Positions 35,753 through 44,747 are shown, counted from the stretch's first letter. The stretch is DNA of 64,000 nt from Actinoplanes derwentensis (GCF_900104725.1 NZ_LT629758.1:744001-808000), one strand, 5' to 3'. Notes: a model not told the origin generated them from the letters alone. Translations and numbers: made by a program.

Positions 35753-36745
35753 GTGATCGCATGGGAGTTCGGCAGCGCCGACCTGGCCGGTCTGCGGTTC
35801 GCGCACTCACCCTTGGCCGAAGTGGTGGCCAGCGCGTTCGTCCTGCGCAACGGCGGGCACGGCGGTCTGCAGGCGTCGTGGCGGTCCCGGGTGCTTGCGT
35901 CACTGCCGCGCTGGCCCACTTTCCGGGCGGTTCTGTTCGGCCCGCACGGGCACTCGCCGGACTTCCTGACGCCGCCACCGCGTACCGCCCGGCCGACCCT
36001 CGCCGAGGAACTCGCCGCGATGGCCGCCAGCCCGCTCGACGAGGTCGCCGCCCAGGTGTCCGCGGCCTGGGCCGGGCACGACCAGCCACCGGAGATCCGT
36101 GATCCGCGGACCCTGCTGGCACTGTTGGTGCCCGAGATCCGGGCGTACTTCGAGGTCGCGATCGTCCCGCTCTGGCCGCGCCTACGGGCGGCGGCCGACG
36201 CGGAGATCGCCGGGGCGGCCCGGACCATGGCCGATCACAGTGCCCGGGCGATGATGGCCCGGCTGCACCCGAAACTGGACTGGACCGGTTCCGCGCTGCT
36301 TCTTCGCTACCCGGGCAAGCAGGGGCAGTGGACTCTCGACGGCCATCACCTGACCCTGCTGCCGACCGGTTTCGCCGGCGCCGAGGTGTTCGCGATGCCG
36401 GACTCGCCGGCCGGCCGCACCCTCTGGTACGCGCCGGGCGGGCACGGCAACATCTGGCTGCCGACCGCACCGAACGCCCCGCTGGCCGCGCTTCTCGGGC
36501 CCAGCCGGGCCGCGGTGCTGGCCCTGGTCAGCGCGCCGTACAGCACCGGCGAGGTGGCGCACCAGCTGGGCCTGGCCGCCGGAACCGCCTCCTACCACCT
36601 GACGACGTTACGGGACACCGGCCTGGTGACCGCGGTTCGCGCCGGACGCCGGCTGCTTTACCAGCGCACGGCCCTGGGAGACCAGCTCGTGCAGGATTCG
36701 AGACTCACCACGCCGGCGCGGCGGTCGCCAGCGGGGAGTGCGTGA
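35753..36745 (+). CDS. DUF5937-type protein with C-terminal ArsR-like helix-turn-helix
   Basis: 330 residues from a GTG at 35753. The N-terminal 230 residues match the DUF5937 pattern (IAWEFGSADLAGLRFAHSPL, ADHSARAMMARLHPKLDW). The last 80 carry a winged helix of the ArsR type (VLALVSAPYSTGEVAHQLGL, TASYHLTTLRDTGLVTAVRAGRRLLYQRT). It is probably a one-component transcription factor. Its 3' end overlaps the convergent RmlD-like gene by 41 bases. Confidence 0.75.
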   Translation: MIAWEFGSADLAGLRFAHSPLAEVVASAFVLRNGGHGGLQASWRSRVLASLPRWPTFRAVLFGPHGHSPDFLTPPPRTARPTLAEELAAMAASPLDEVAAQVSAAWAGHDQPPEIRDPRTLLALLVPEIRAYFEVAIVPLWPRLRAAADAEIAGAARTMADHSARAMMARLHPKLDWTGSALLLRYPGKQGQWTLDGHHLTLLPTGFAGAEVFAMPDSPAGRTLWYAPGGHGNIWLPTAPNAPLAALLGPSRAAVLALVSAPYSTGEVAHQLGLAAGTASYHLTTLRDTGLVTAVRAGRRLLYQRTALGDQLVQDSRLTTPARRSPAGSA

Positions 36746-37556
36746 GGAACTCCCGGGCGCCCCGCAGCCTGGTCCGCAGCCGGGACTGGGTCACCGTGCA
36801 GTCCAGCAGCACTTCGAGGGGTCCTGGTGGGCCGGTCTGCGCCCGGAGCCCGCTCGGCAGCACCACACCGTCGAGGCCGTCCCGGTGGGCGATCAGCAGA
36901 CCCAGCTCGTGCCGGCTGACCGCGTCGGCGCCCGCGACGTGGTGCACGCCCGCGTGACCGGACCGGGCGAGTTCCAGCAGCGCGGCCGCGAGATCGCTGA
37001 CGTGGACCGGGCACCGCACGTCGTCGGTGAACAGCACACCCGCCGTGGCCCCGGACGCGAGCGCGTGCACGAACTTCTCGTGCAGGGAATCCCCGCCTCC
37101 GATGATCAGTGAGGTGCGGGCGACGACAGCACCCGGATCGATCCCCCGGACCGCGGTCTCGGCCGCTGCCTTGGCCGCCCCGTACGGTGTGGTGGGATCG
37201 GGCGGGCGGCTCTCGTCGTAGCGCCCGGCCAGCCCGGAGAAGACCGCGTCGCTGGACACGTGCACCAGGCGGGCACCGACCGAGGCCGCCGCGGCGGCGA
37301 CGTGGGCCGCACCGTCCGCGGTGGTCACCCAGTCGGTCTGCTGGAAAGCGGCGTTGACGACCACCGCGGGCCGGCACCGCCGGACCAGGGCCAGCACGTC
37401 GTTACGGTTGCGGACATCCAGCGGCTCCCAGGCGATCCCGGGAACACCGCCACCACGATGGTGGAACGTCGCACCGACCCGGGCACCCGCGCGCCGTGCC
37501 TGCCGGGTCACCTCGCGGCCCAGGAGCCCACTGCCGCCGATCACCAGGATATCCAT
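36705..37556 (-). CDS. RmlD-like NAD(P)-dependent sugar/epimerase-type reductase
   Basis: 283 residues from the ATG at 37556. An extended-SDR Rossmann motif GGSGLLG begins at residue 6, followed by VNAAFQQTD, the Ser in VHVSSDAVFSG and the active-site pair YGAAK. This matches the RmlD (dTDP-4-dehydrorhamnose reductase) superfamily. No other sugar-nucleotide gene is nearby, so a general NAD(P)H reductase role is equally possible. It follows the FGE-like gene on the same strand with only five bases between. Confidence 0.82.
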   Translation of the reverse strand: MDILVIGGSGLLGREVTRQARRAGARVGATFHHRGGGVPGIAWEPLDVRNRNDVLALVRRCRPAVVVNAAFQQTDWVTTADGAAHVAAAAASVGARLVHVSSDAVFSGLAGRYDESRPPDPTTPYGAAKAAAETAVRGIDPGAVVARTSLIIGGGDSLHEKFVHALASGATAGVLFTDDVRCPVHVSDLAAALLELARSGHAGVHHVAGADAVSRHELGLLIAHRDGLDGVVLPSGLRAQTGPPGPLEVLLDCTVTQSRLRTRLRGAREFLTHSPLATAAPAW

Positions 37557-37561
37557 CACGG

Positions 37562-38200
37562 TCAGCTTAGACAGGGCCCTCCACCGGACCGTGCGAGGCG
37601 GAAGCCCACGTCGTCGACCTGGTACGACGGGTGGCTGCGGCGCCGCACCGACGCGCGGCAGCTCCACTGCTCGTCGAACCAGCCCCCGCCGCGCAGTACC
37701 CGGTAGGTACCGTAGACCTCCGGGTCGTAGACGTCCCAGCACCAGTCCCACGCGTTGCCCAGCATGTCGTACAGGCCCCAGGCGTTCGGCTGCCTGCCGC
37801 CCACCTCGTGGATCCGGTCCTGCGAGTTGCCGCGGTACCAGGCGATCTCGTCCAGTTCGCCGTACCGCGGTCCGGTGGTGCCCGCCCGGCACGCGAACTC
37901 CCACTCCGCCTCGGTCGGCAGCCGGAACCCGTCCGCGCTGCGATCCCAGTCGACACCGTCGCCGTCGTCATGGATCCGGTAGGCCGGTTCCAGCCCGTCC
38001 CGCTCCGACCTGGTGTTGCAGAACCGGATCGCGTCCCACCAGGAGACCTCGGTGACCGGCAACCGGTCCCCGCCCACCGGGGCGAACTCGGCCCGGGTGA
38101 CGGGGAACGCGCTGATCCGGAACGGCTCGACCTCGACCGGCCAGGTCCGCTGCGTTCGCCGGTCCGACAGTGTCACCAGTCCCGCGCCGACCTCGATCAC
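37562..38200 (-). CDS. FGE-sulfatase (SUMF1) domain protein without the two-Cys active site
   Basis: 212 residues. The fold signature is strong: FRISAFPVTRAEF, VSWWDAIRFCNTRS, FRLPTEAEWEFACRAG, GLYDMLGNAWDWCWD and RVLRGGGWFDEQWSCRASVRRR. True formylglycine-generating enzymes have a pair of Cys residues about five apart after the RGG turn; here the first is replaced and only one Cys remains. It is therefore unlikely to make formylglycine and may be one of the many SUMF1-fold proteins with other roles. Co-oriented with the RmlD-like gene. Confidence 0.85.
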   Translation of the reverse strand: MIEVGAGLVTLSDRRTQRTWPVEVEPFRISAFPVTRAEFAPVGGDRLPVTEVSWWDAIRFCNTRSERDGLEPAYRIHDDGDGVDWDRSADGFRLPTEAEWEFACRAGTTGPRYGELDEIAWYRGNSQDRIHEVGGRQPNAWGLYDMLGNAWDWCWDVYDPEVYGTYRVLRGGGWFDEQWSCRASVRRRSHPSYQVDDVGFRLARSGGGPCLS

Positions 38201-38254
38201 CCGCCAACCGTATCCGTCTCTGCCTTTCGACCGATACCGCGGTCACGCCCGGCG

Positions 38255-38329
38255 TAGTACCCAGGTACCACCGACGCCTAGAACCGTGGTCCGATGTGGG
38301 TCCCGGCCGGAATCCGTAGCGTTTCCCCC
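38255..38329 (+). promoter_or_regulatory. Second copy of the operator and leaderless promoter
   Basis: TAGTACC-CA-GGTACCA (38255-38270) ends exactly 60 bases before the GTG at 38330, as in the ABC/two-component operon. The shared blocks GTGGTCCGATGTGGGT and TCCGTAGCGT recur at matching offsets, and even the first codons (GTGATYGA) agree. This argues for co-regulation by one factor rather than chance. Confidence 0.6.
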
Positions 38330-38905
38330 GTGATCGAGGAACGCACGGAGGACACGGCCATGGTGACGTTCGAGCAGTGGGAGTTGTCGGCCCGGTTCGC
38401 CTTGGCCGACCGGGGGATCGGCTACTACGGGTCGGAGCCGATCATCGCGGACGTGCGGGCGCACTGCCTGGCCACCGGGCAGTCGCCGGGGGAGGCGTTC
38501 GGCGATCCGCGGCAGTTCGCGGCGGCCACGGTTCGCGGCCGGATGCAGCGGCCCAGCGCCTACCTGAGCGGTCAGCTGTTCCTGCTGTCGCTGGGCGGGA
38601 TCGCGGTGGCGGTGCTGTTCGCGATGGTCGACTGGAGTCTCGACATCCCGGTCAGCGTCGCCGGCCTGACCGGTGCGGCGTTGCTGATCGTCGCGTCGTT
38701 CGCCGCGTGGGGTGTGCCGCAGGCGCTGCGGGCCGCCGGCCGGCCGGGCCTGGCCGGTGCCAGCCACCTGCTCGCCGCCGGGCTGGGCGCCGCCGCGGTC
38801 GTGACCTTCCTGACCCTGTCGCACGAGCGCCTGATCGGTCTCCCGGTTCCGGTTGTCATCGCCGTGGCCGCCGGGGCTCTCGTCCTGTCGACCCGGCGGA
38901 GATGA
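38330..38905 (+). CDS. Membrane protein co-regulated with the ABC/two-component operon
   Basis: 191 residues from the GTG at 38330. The first 75 residues are soluble and acidic (VTFEQWELSARFALADRGIGYYG). About four membrane segments follow (near 80-100, 107-128, 140-158 and 165-185). The N-terminal part resembles the short helical domain seen in actinobacterial DUF1700-like membrane proteins, but no family is assigned. Its promoter duplicates that at 31240-31314, so it likely belongs to the same stress or export response. Confidence 0.65.
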   Translation: MIEERTEDTAMVTFEQWELSARFALADRGIGYYGSEPIIADVRAHCLATGQSPGEAFGDPRQFAAATVRGRMQRPSAYLSGQLFLLSLGGIAVAVLFAMVDWSLDIPVSVAGLTGAALLIVASFAAWGVPQALRAAGRPGLAGASHLLAAGLGAAAVVTFLTLSHERLIGLPVPVVIAVAAGALVLSTRRR

Positions 38906-39024
38906 CTACCTACCGGGTTAGTGCCAGGACTCAAGACTTCACAGGCATCTCACAGCCGTTGGCGTGAGATGGCCTCTGACGGGCCGGTTCCGAGACCGGA
39001 CAGCGAAAATCCTGGGGGGATTTC

Positions 39025-40641
39025 ATGATTGACGTGCAGGGTGGGCAGCGGCGGCGAAGGCGCTGGCCGGTGATCGGTGTCGCGGTGGGGGCACTGGTGC
39101 TCACCGGAGCCGGGGTGGGGGCCGCGGAGGCTGCGGCCACTCCGCCGTCGCTGACGTTCGTGGCGGCCGCGAAGACGGTCACCGCGGAACGGTACGACGA
39201 CGGTGAGGGCGTCTACCTGTCGCTGGACCTCGGGCTGCACGTGATCGCCGGCAAGGATCCGTTCGAGGTGCGGGCCACCCGGACCGCGTACAACAAGGCG
39301 ATCGTGGCGACCCGGACCGTCAAGAAGAACGGGAAGTCCGTCAAGGTCAAACTGCCCGCGGGCACGGTCAAGGACTTCAACGGCCTGAAGAACTTCACCA
39401 CCATCACGATCGCCGACAAGTCCGGCAAGACGGTCGCCAAGTACTCGACCACGTTCTGTGGCAACTCCTGGAGTTCCGCGCGGACCCGCCGGGACGCGCC
39501 GGCCACCACCCCGTACCCGACCCGCTGCGGTGGTGAGAACCCGTTCACGCTCGGTTCGGTCTGGGGTGTGCAGGCCGGCTGGAACTCGCCGATCGCCGAC
39601 CAGCCGACGTCCGGGACCGGGCTGTCGAAGCTGACGGCCGGCAAGTACACGGCCACCGCCACGATCGCCGCGAAATACCGCAAGATGTTCGCGATTCCGG
39701 CGGCCAAGGCCACTGCCAAGGTCAACGTCACGGTCGTCGACCTCAAAATCGACGACGAGAAGCTTGCCGCGGTACGAGCGGAGGACGCCAAAGAGGATCC
39801 GGGGCTGACGGTCCAGTCCGCCGGGGCGCACCACGCCCACGCGGCCGAGGGCGACGCGTCACGTCAGGTGTCGTCGTACCTGCCTGAGTTCCGGGCCGCC
39901 GCCGCCCGCCCCACCACGCTGGCCGCCGCTCCGAAGACCGGTCCGAAGCCGGACCTGCGGTCGCTGCCGGCCTGGGGCATCTCGGTGTCCGCTGGCGTCA
40001 ACGAGAAGACCGGCAAGCCGGACGGCAAGTGGTATGTGAACTTCGGCGCCACGGTCTGGAACGCGGGCACGTCCCCGCTGGTGGTGGACGGTTTCCGGCG
40101 CACCGGCACCGGCCTGATGGACGCCTATCAGTACTACTTCGACGCCAAGGGCAAGCAGGTCGGCTCCCGTCCGGCGGGCACCCTGCAGTGGGACCCGAGG
40201 GAGGGGCACAAGCACTGGCACTTCACCGACTTCGCGCAGTACAACCTGCTGAAGGCGGACAAGAAGTTCGCGGTCCGCAGTGGCAAGGAAGCGTTCTGCC
40301 TGGCCAACACGGATGCCGTCGACTACACGATCCCGAGCGCGAAGTGGCGCCCGGACAACACGTCCCTGGAGACGTCGTGCGGCGCGAACACCGTGGTCGC
40401 AGTCCGCGAGGTCCTCGACGTGGGCAACGGTGACACGTACAGCCAGGACCGCCCGGGTCAGTCCTTCGACATCACCAACCTGCCGAACGGCACCTACTAC
40501 ATCCAGGTGCTGGCCAACCCGTCGAAGAAGCTGTCCGAGCTGAACCTGAAGAACAACACCGCCCTCCGCAAGATCGTCATCGGCGGCACCGCCAAGAAGC
40601 GCACGGTGAGTGTCCCGAAGGTCTACGGCATCATCGGCTGA
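39025..40641 (+). CDS. Secreted lysyl-oxidase-like copper protein
   Basis: 538 residues from an ATG preceded by GGGGGGA. An Arg-rich start and hydrophobic signal end near AEAAA. About 280 residues of an unfamiliar beta-rich N-terminal domain follow. The C-terminal 230 residues match bacterial lysyl-oxidase-like proteins: ATVWNAGTSPLVVDGF, WDPREGHKHWHF with the copper-binding His cluster, and FCLANTDAVDY with Cys residues. Family enzymes oxidise amines using Cu and a Lys/Tyr-derived quinone; bacterial members are scarcely studied. A hairpin follows the stop codon. Confidence 0.82.
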   Translation: MIDVQGGQRRRRRWPVIGVAVGALVLTGAGVGAAEAAATPPSLTFVAAAKTVTAERYDDGEGVYLSLDLGLHVIAGKDPFEVRATRTAYNKAIVATRTVKKNGKSVKVKLPAGTVKDFNGLKNFTTITIADKSGKTVAKYSTTFCGNSWSSARTRRDAPATTPYPTRCGGENPFTLGSVWGVQAGWNSPIADQPTSGTGLSKLTAGKYTATATIAAKYRKMFAIPAAKATAKVNVTVVDLKIDDEKLAAVRAEDAKEDPGLTVQSAGAHHAHAAEGDASRQVSSYLPEFRAAAARPTTLAAAPKTGPKPDLRSLPAWGISVSAGVNEKTGKPDGKWYVNFGATVWNAGTSPLVVDGFRRTGTGLMDAYQYYFDAKGKQVGSRPAGTLQWDPREGHKHWHFTDFAQYNLLKADKKFAVRSGKEAFCLANTDAVDYTIPSAKWRPDNTSLETSCGANTVVAVREVLDVGNGDTYSQDRPGQSFDITNLPNGTYYIQVLANPSKKLSELNLKNNTALRKIVIGGTAKKRTVSVPKVYGIIG

Positions 40642-40649
40642 TCTGAGCC

Positions 40650-40692
40650 GGCAATCAGGGGCGGCCGCTGGGGCGGCTCGCCCCTGATTGCC
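40650..40692 (+). terminator. Hairpin terminator after the lysyl-oxidase-like gene
   Basis: GGCAATCAGGGGCG (40650-40663) pairs perfectly with CGCCCCTGATTGCC (40679-40692) across a 15-base loop. No long T-tract follows, but the stem is strong and placed eight bases after the stop. Confidence 0.8.
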
Positions 40693-40695
40693 ATC

Positions 40696-40714
40696 GAAGG
40701 TTAGGCTTCCCTTA
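40696..40714 (+). promoter_or_regulatory. Iron box (IdeR/DmdR-type) upstream of the ABC pair
   Basis: The 19 bases GAAGGTTAGGCTTCCCTTA match the actinobacterial iron-box consensus TTAGGTTAGGCTAACCTAA at 14 of 19 positions, with the left half AGGTTAGGCT intact. It lies 28 bases before the GTG of the first ABC gene, a normal repressor position. Ferrous-loaded IdeR/DmdR would repress; the pair should be induced under iron starvation (inference from motif). Confidence 0.65.
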
Positions 40715-40741
40715 TTTGATCTTCGGTTGGGGAGAACTCAG

Positions 40742-42439
40742 GTGGGCAGCAGTGCCAAGCCCGGCAACGCGATTCTGCGGCGGGCGGTAGCCCGCAACGG
40801 CCTCCACCTCTGGACCGGTACCGGGCTCGCCGGGATCTATCAGATCTGTGCCGCGCTCGTGCCGGTGCTCATCGGGGTGATCGTGGACCGGGCCGTCAGT
40901 ACCGGTGACCCGTGGGCGCTGAGCGTCTGGATCGGTGTGCTGGTGCTGAACTTCCTGGTGCTCGTGATCGCCTACCGGTACGGGGCCCGGCACCTGCAAC
41001 GCGCCATCGCCGACGAGGGGCACCGGCTCCGGGTCGAGGTGGCCGCGAAGATCCTGCACCCGCGTGGGGTCAAGACCGACCGGCACGCCGGTGAACTGCT
41101 GTCGGTGTCGACCACCGACGCCGACTACACCTCCTTCTTCCTCGACCACATCCCGCGCATCACCAGCGCCCTGCTCGCCGTCGGCGTCAGCGCCGTCACC
41201 CTGCTGGTGATCTCGGCACCGCTCGGCCTGATCGTGCTGGCCGCCACCCCGGTCGTGCTGGCCGTGCTCAACAAGACCGGCCCGGTGATCGCCCGCCGCG
41301 TCGCCGACCAGCAGGAACAGGCCGGCCGGGCCACCTCGCTCGCCACCGACCTGGTCACCGGGCTGCGGCCGCTGCGCGGGTTCGGGGGACAGCAGGCCGC
41401 CGCCGAACGGTACCGGCAGGTCAGCCGCCGATCCCTGGACGCCACCCTGCGCGCGGCCCGTACCCAGAGCGCCTACCAGGGCGCCTCCACCACGCTGAGC
41501 ATGCTGCTGGCCTGCGGGGTCGCCATCGCGGCCGGCTGGTTCGCGATGACCGGGCGGATCACCGTCGGCCAGTTCATCACGGTCATCGGGTCGGCCCAGT
41601 TCCTGATCGAACCGTTCGGCACGCTCGCCGTCGTGCCCAGTTGGGTGGCCGCGGCCCGCGCGTCGGCCGGCCGGGTCGCATCGGTGATCAATGCCGGACT
41701 GGTCCTGCCGGACGGTGCCGCCGACCTCTCCGCCGACCGCTGCGAACTGCGCCTCGACGGTGTCAGCTACGGCACCCTCAGCAAACTCGACCTGCACGTG
41801 CGGCCGGGGGAGTTCGTCGGTGTCGTCGCCGGACGGCCCACCGACGCCGAGGCGCTGATGCGGGTGCTCACGGTGCCGGACGCCTACGACGGTGCCATCC
41901 TGCTCGGCGGCCAACGGCTGGAGCAGGTGGAACGTACCCGAGCCCGCCGTTTGTTGCATGTGGAACCGCATCGCACCGATCTGTTCACCGGCACCCTCGC
42001 CTCCAACATCGACGTGCACGACGACGGCGCGGCCCGGCTCCCCGAGGCGTTGCGCGCCGCCGCCGCCGACGAGGTCGCCGACCTGCACCCGGAAGGTGCG
42101 GACGCGCCGGTCGCCGAACGAGGCGCGAACCTGTCCGGCGGCCAGCGCCAGCGGGTCGCCCTGGCCCGGGCCCTGCTCGCTCGGCCACCGCTGCTGGTCC
42201 TGCACGATCCGACGACCGCCGTCGACGCGGTCACCGAACACGCCATCGCCGACGGCATCCGCGCGCTGCGCCACGGGCCGGGCACCGGTTTCGGGACCCT
42301 GGTGCTGACCAGCAGCCCCGCGCTGCTGGCCGCCGCCGACCGGATCGTCGTCATCGGCGACGGCACGGTCACCGCCGAAGGCACCCACGCCGGCCTGATC
42401 GCGGGCGACGGCGACTACCGGCGGACGGTGCTGCGATGA
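40742..42439 (+). CDS. ABC exporter-fold half-transporter with degenerate nucleotide site
   Basis: 565 residues from a GTG (GGGGAGA upstream). Type IV ABC fold: six membrane segments (about 1-300), then a nucleotide-binding domain. Walker A is lost (VVAGRPTDAEALM near 362-370, no GxxGxGK) and Walker B reads LLVLHDPTTAVD with His-Asp in place of Asp-Glu. The signature LSGGQRQR near 462 is intact. It therefore supplies a signature to its partner but cannot hydrolyse ATP itself. Iron box and pair arrangement resemble siderophore transporters of the IrtAB/YbtPQ kind. Confidence 0.88.
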   Translation: MGSSAKPGNAILRRAVARNGLHLWTGTGLAGIYQICAALVPVLIGVIVDRAVSTGDPWALSVWIGVLVLNFLVLVIAYRYGARHLQRAIADEGHRLRVEVAAKILHPRGVKTDRHAGELLSVSTTDADYTSFFLDHIPRITSALLAVGVSAVTLLVISAPLGLIVLAATPVVLAVLNKTGPVIARRVADQQEQAGRATSLATDLVTGLRPLRGFGGQQAAAERYRQVSRRSLDATLRAARTQSAYQGASTTLSMLLACGVAIAAGWFAMTGRITVGQFITVIGSAQFLIEPFGTLAVVPSWVAAARASAGRVASVINAGLVLPDGAADLSADRCELRLDGVSYGTLSKLDLHVRPGEFVGVVAGRPTDAEALMRVLTVPDAYDGAILLGGQRLEQVERTRARRLLHVEPHRTDLFTGTLASNIDVHDDGAARLPEALRAAAADEVADLHPEGADAPVAERGANLSGGQRQRVALARALLARPPLLVLHDPTTAVDAVTEHAIADGIRALRHGPGTGFGTLVLTSSPALLAAADRIVVIGDGTVTAEGTHAGLIAGDGDYRRTVLR

Positions 42440-44163
42440 CGCTTCCGATCGCCGCACCGGCCGAGAGCCGGGCCTGGCTGAGCGCCGAACTCAAGTCCCG
42501 CGAACGGGCTGCCGGGATCACCCTGGCCGCCGGACTGGTGGCGGCCGGCGCGACCGTGGTCCCCGCGTACGCCCTCGGTCTGCTCGTCGACCGGATCCAC
42601 GCCGGCGGTGACCCCACCGCCATCGTGGGAGTCGCCGTCACCATCGTGGTCGCCTCGATCGTGGCCGGCGCGGCGACCGCCTGCGGCAACTACCTGATCA
42701 GCCGCCTCGGCTCGAACATCCTCGCCGGTCTGCGGGAACGCACCGTCGCCACCGCGCTGCGGCTGCCCGCGCAGATCCTCGACCGGGCCGGCCGCGGCGA
42801 CCTGCTGGCCCGTGTCGGCGCCGACATCGCAGCGATCGACCGGGCCGTCGCCGACGTGCTGCCCGGCATGATCTCGGCCCTGCTGCTCGCCGTCATCAGC
42901 ATCGCCGCGATGCTCGGCATCGACTGGCGTCTCGGCCTGGCCGGTGCCGTCGCGGTGCCGCTCTACCTGCTCGGGCTGCGCTGGTACCTGCCGCGCGCCG
43001 CCCCGTCCTACGCCGCCGAACGGGTCGCGATCGCCGACCGGTCCCAGCTCTTCGTCGAGAGCATGCAGGGCGCCGGTACGGTCCACACCTACCGCCTGGA
43101 GGACCGGCACCTGCACGGTATCGCCGCCGCGTCCGCGCACGCCCGCGACATCTCGATCACGGTGTTCGCCCTCTACACCCGCTTCGTCGGGCGGATCAAC
43201 CGGGCCGAGCTGACCGGCCTGTCCGCGGTTCTTCTCACCGGCTTCTTTCTGGTACGCCACACCTCGGTCACCGTGGGTGAGGTGTCCGCTGCCGCCCTGC
43301 TGTTCCACCGGCTGTTCGGGCCCCTGGCGATGCTGATGGTCACGTTCGACAAGGCCCAAGACGCGGGCGCCAGCCTGGCCCGGCTCGTCGGCGTCATCGG
43401 CATGGACGTCGAACACCGCTCGTCCACCACGGCACCGGCCGGCCGGGACCTGCGGCTCGACGGTGTCAGCTTCAGCTACGACGGCACCACCCCGGTCCTG
43501 GACGGTGTCGACCTGCGTGTCGAAGCCGGTGAGGTGGTGGCCCTGGTCGGATCCACCGGCGCCGGCAAGACCACCGCAGCCTCGCTGGCCGCCGGGATCC
43601 TGCGGCCCAGCGCGGGCAGTGCCACGATCGGCGGGGTGCCGGTCGCCGACCTGCCCGCCGACGTCATCGCGATCGTCAGCCAGGAGACACACGTGTTCGC
43701 CGGGACGCTCGCCGAAGACCTGCGGCTGGCCCGCCCCGGCGCCTCCGACGACGCGGTGATCGCGGCACTGACGAGCGTCGGCGCATACGGCTGGGTGCGG
43801 GAACTGCCCGAGGGTCTGGACACCGTCGTCGGTGACGGCGGGCATCAGCTGACCGCGGCCCGCGCGCAGCAGCTGGCGCTGGCCCGGGTGGTGCTGCTGG
43901 ATCCCCCGGTGGTGGTGCTCGACGAGGCCACCGCGGAGGCCGGCAGTGCGGGCGCGCGGGACCTGGAGGAGGCTGCCACGGCCGCTCTGCGGGGGCGTAC
44001 CGCGGTGGTGGTGGCCCATCGCCTCACCCAGGCGGCGGCCGCCGACCGGATCATCGTGATGGAACACGGCCGCATCGTCGAGAACGGCCCGCACACCGAA
44101 CTGGTCGCCGGCGCCGGCCGCTACGCCCAGCTGTGGGCGGCCTGGTCAGCCCGCCGGACCTAA
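42436..44163 (+). CDS. ABC exporter-fold half-transporter, catalytic partner
   Basis: 575 residues, start overlapping the previous stop (ATGA). Six membrane segments, then a nucleotide-binding domain with intact Walker A GSTGAGKTT (near 372-380) and Walker B VVVLDEATAEAG. The signature is lost (HQLTAARAQQLALAR in place of LSGGQ). Together with the upstream subunit exactly one composite site is complete: this Walker A/B with the partner's LSGGQ. Such asymmetric heterodimers are known among ABC exporters. Probable role: iron-siderophore uptake or siderophore export. Confidence 0.88.
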   Translation: MTLPIAAPAESRAWLSAELKSRERAAGITLAAGLVAAGATVVPAYALGLLVDRIHAGGDPTAIVGVAVTIVVASIVAGAATACGNYLISRLGSNILAGLRERTVATALRLPAQILDRAGRGDLLARVGADIAAIDRAVADVLPGMISALLLAVISIAAMLGIDWRLGLAGAVAVPLYLLGLRWYLPRAAPSYAAERVAIADRSQLFVESMQGAGTVHTYRLEDRHLHGIAAASAHARDISITVFALYTRFVGRINRAELTGLSAVLLTGFFLVRHTSVTVGEVSAAALLFHRLFGPLAMLMVTFDKAQDAGASLARLVGVIGMDVEHRSSTTAPAGRDLRLDGVSFSYDGTTPVLDGVDLRVEAGEVVALVGSTGAGKTTAASLAAGILRPSAGSATIGGVPVADLPADVIAIVSQETHVFAGTLAEDLRLARPGASDDAVIAALTSVGAYGWVRELPEGLDTVVGDGGHQLTAARAQQLALARVVLLDPPVVVLDEATAEAGSAGARDLEEAATAALRGRTAVVVAHRLTQAAAADRIIVMEHGRIVENGPHTELVAGAGRYAQLWAAWSARRT

Positions 44164-44747
44164 CCGTGCCAGACCAGCCGGGCTTCGATCATGTCGACGG
44201 TGACCTGCCACGCCCCGGCGAGCCCGGCCCGGTCGAGCTGCTGCCACTGTTTGAGGTGGTTGCGGCGCGGCCGGCCACCGGCGGCTTTGCGCAGCGTGTC
44301 GTCGAGCTGGTCGAGCGCGGAACCGGCACCCAGGTACGGGAAGACCTCCTCCATGTCCAAAGCCAGCATCAGCTCGTTCGCGAGGACACCGGCCTTGACG
44401 ATCAGGTCGGGCAGCCAGTGCTCCGGATCCATCTCCAGGTTGACCGGCGGGATACCCAGGTCGTACCGGTTCGTCTCCAGCAACGGCAGCCATGCCTGCG
44501 ACATCCACGCCGACAGCCGCTGCCAGTCCGGGACCGCCCGCAGGTCGTGCGCCGGGGCGGAGAGCGCGAACGCGGTCGCCTGCTCCGGCCGGGGCATCAA
44601 CGGCAGCCGCCCACCGGCACTGGCGAACACCGGATTGGTCCACCCATCGGCCTCCGGCACATGAACCCGCAGCGTGTAGCCGGTGCGATCACCAACGGTC
44701 ACCTCGACCAGTTGAACCGGGAACGCGCTGGGCAACGTTTCTGTCAC
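44160..44747 (-). CDS. Conserved-looking cytoplasmic protein of unknown function
   Basis: 195 residues from a GTG at 44747 (an earlier in-frame ATG would run into the divergent gene). No signal or membrane segment. Trp-rich stretches include PDWQRLSAWMSQAWLPLLE and HLKQWQQLDRAGLAGAWQ. No family is recognised. It is convergent with the ABC gene, overlapping by four bases, and divergent from the NTF2-like gene with only 33 bases between starts, so the two promoters must overlap. Confidence 0.6.
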   Translation of the reverse strand: MTETLPSAFPVQLVEVTVGDRTGYTLRVHVPEADGWTNPVFASAGGRLPLMPRPEQATAFALSAPAHDLRAVPDWQRLSAWMSQAWLPLLETNRYDLGIPPVNLEMDPEHWLPDLIVKAGVLANELMLALDMEEVFPYLGAGSALDQLDDTLRKAAGGRPRRNHLKQWQQLDRAGLAGAWQVTVDMIEARLVWHG

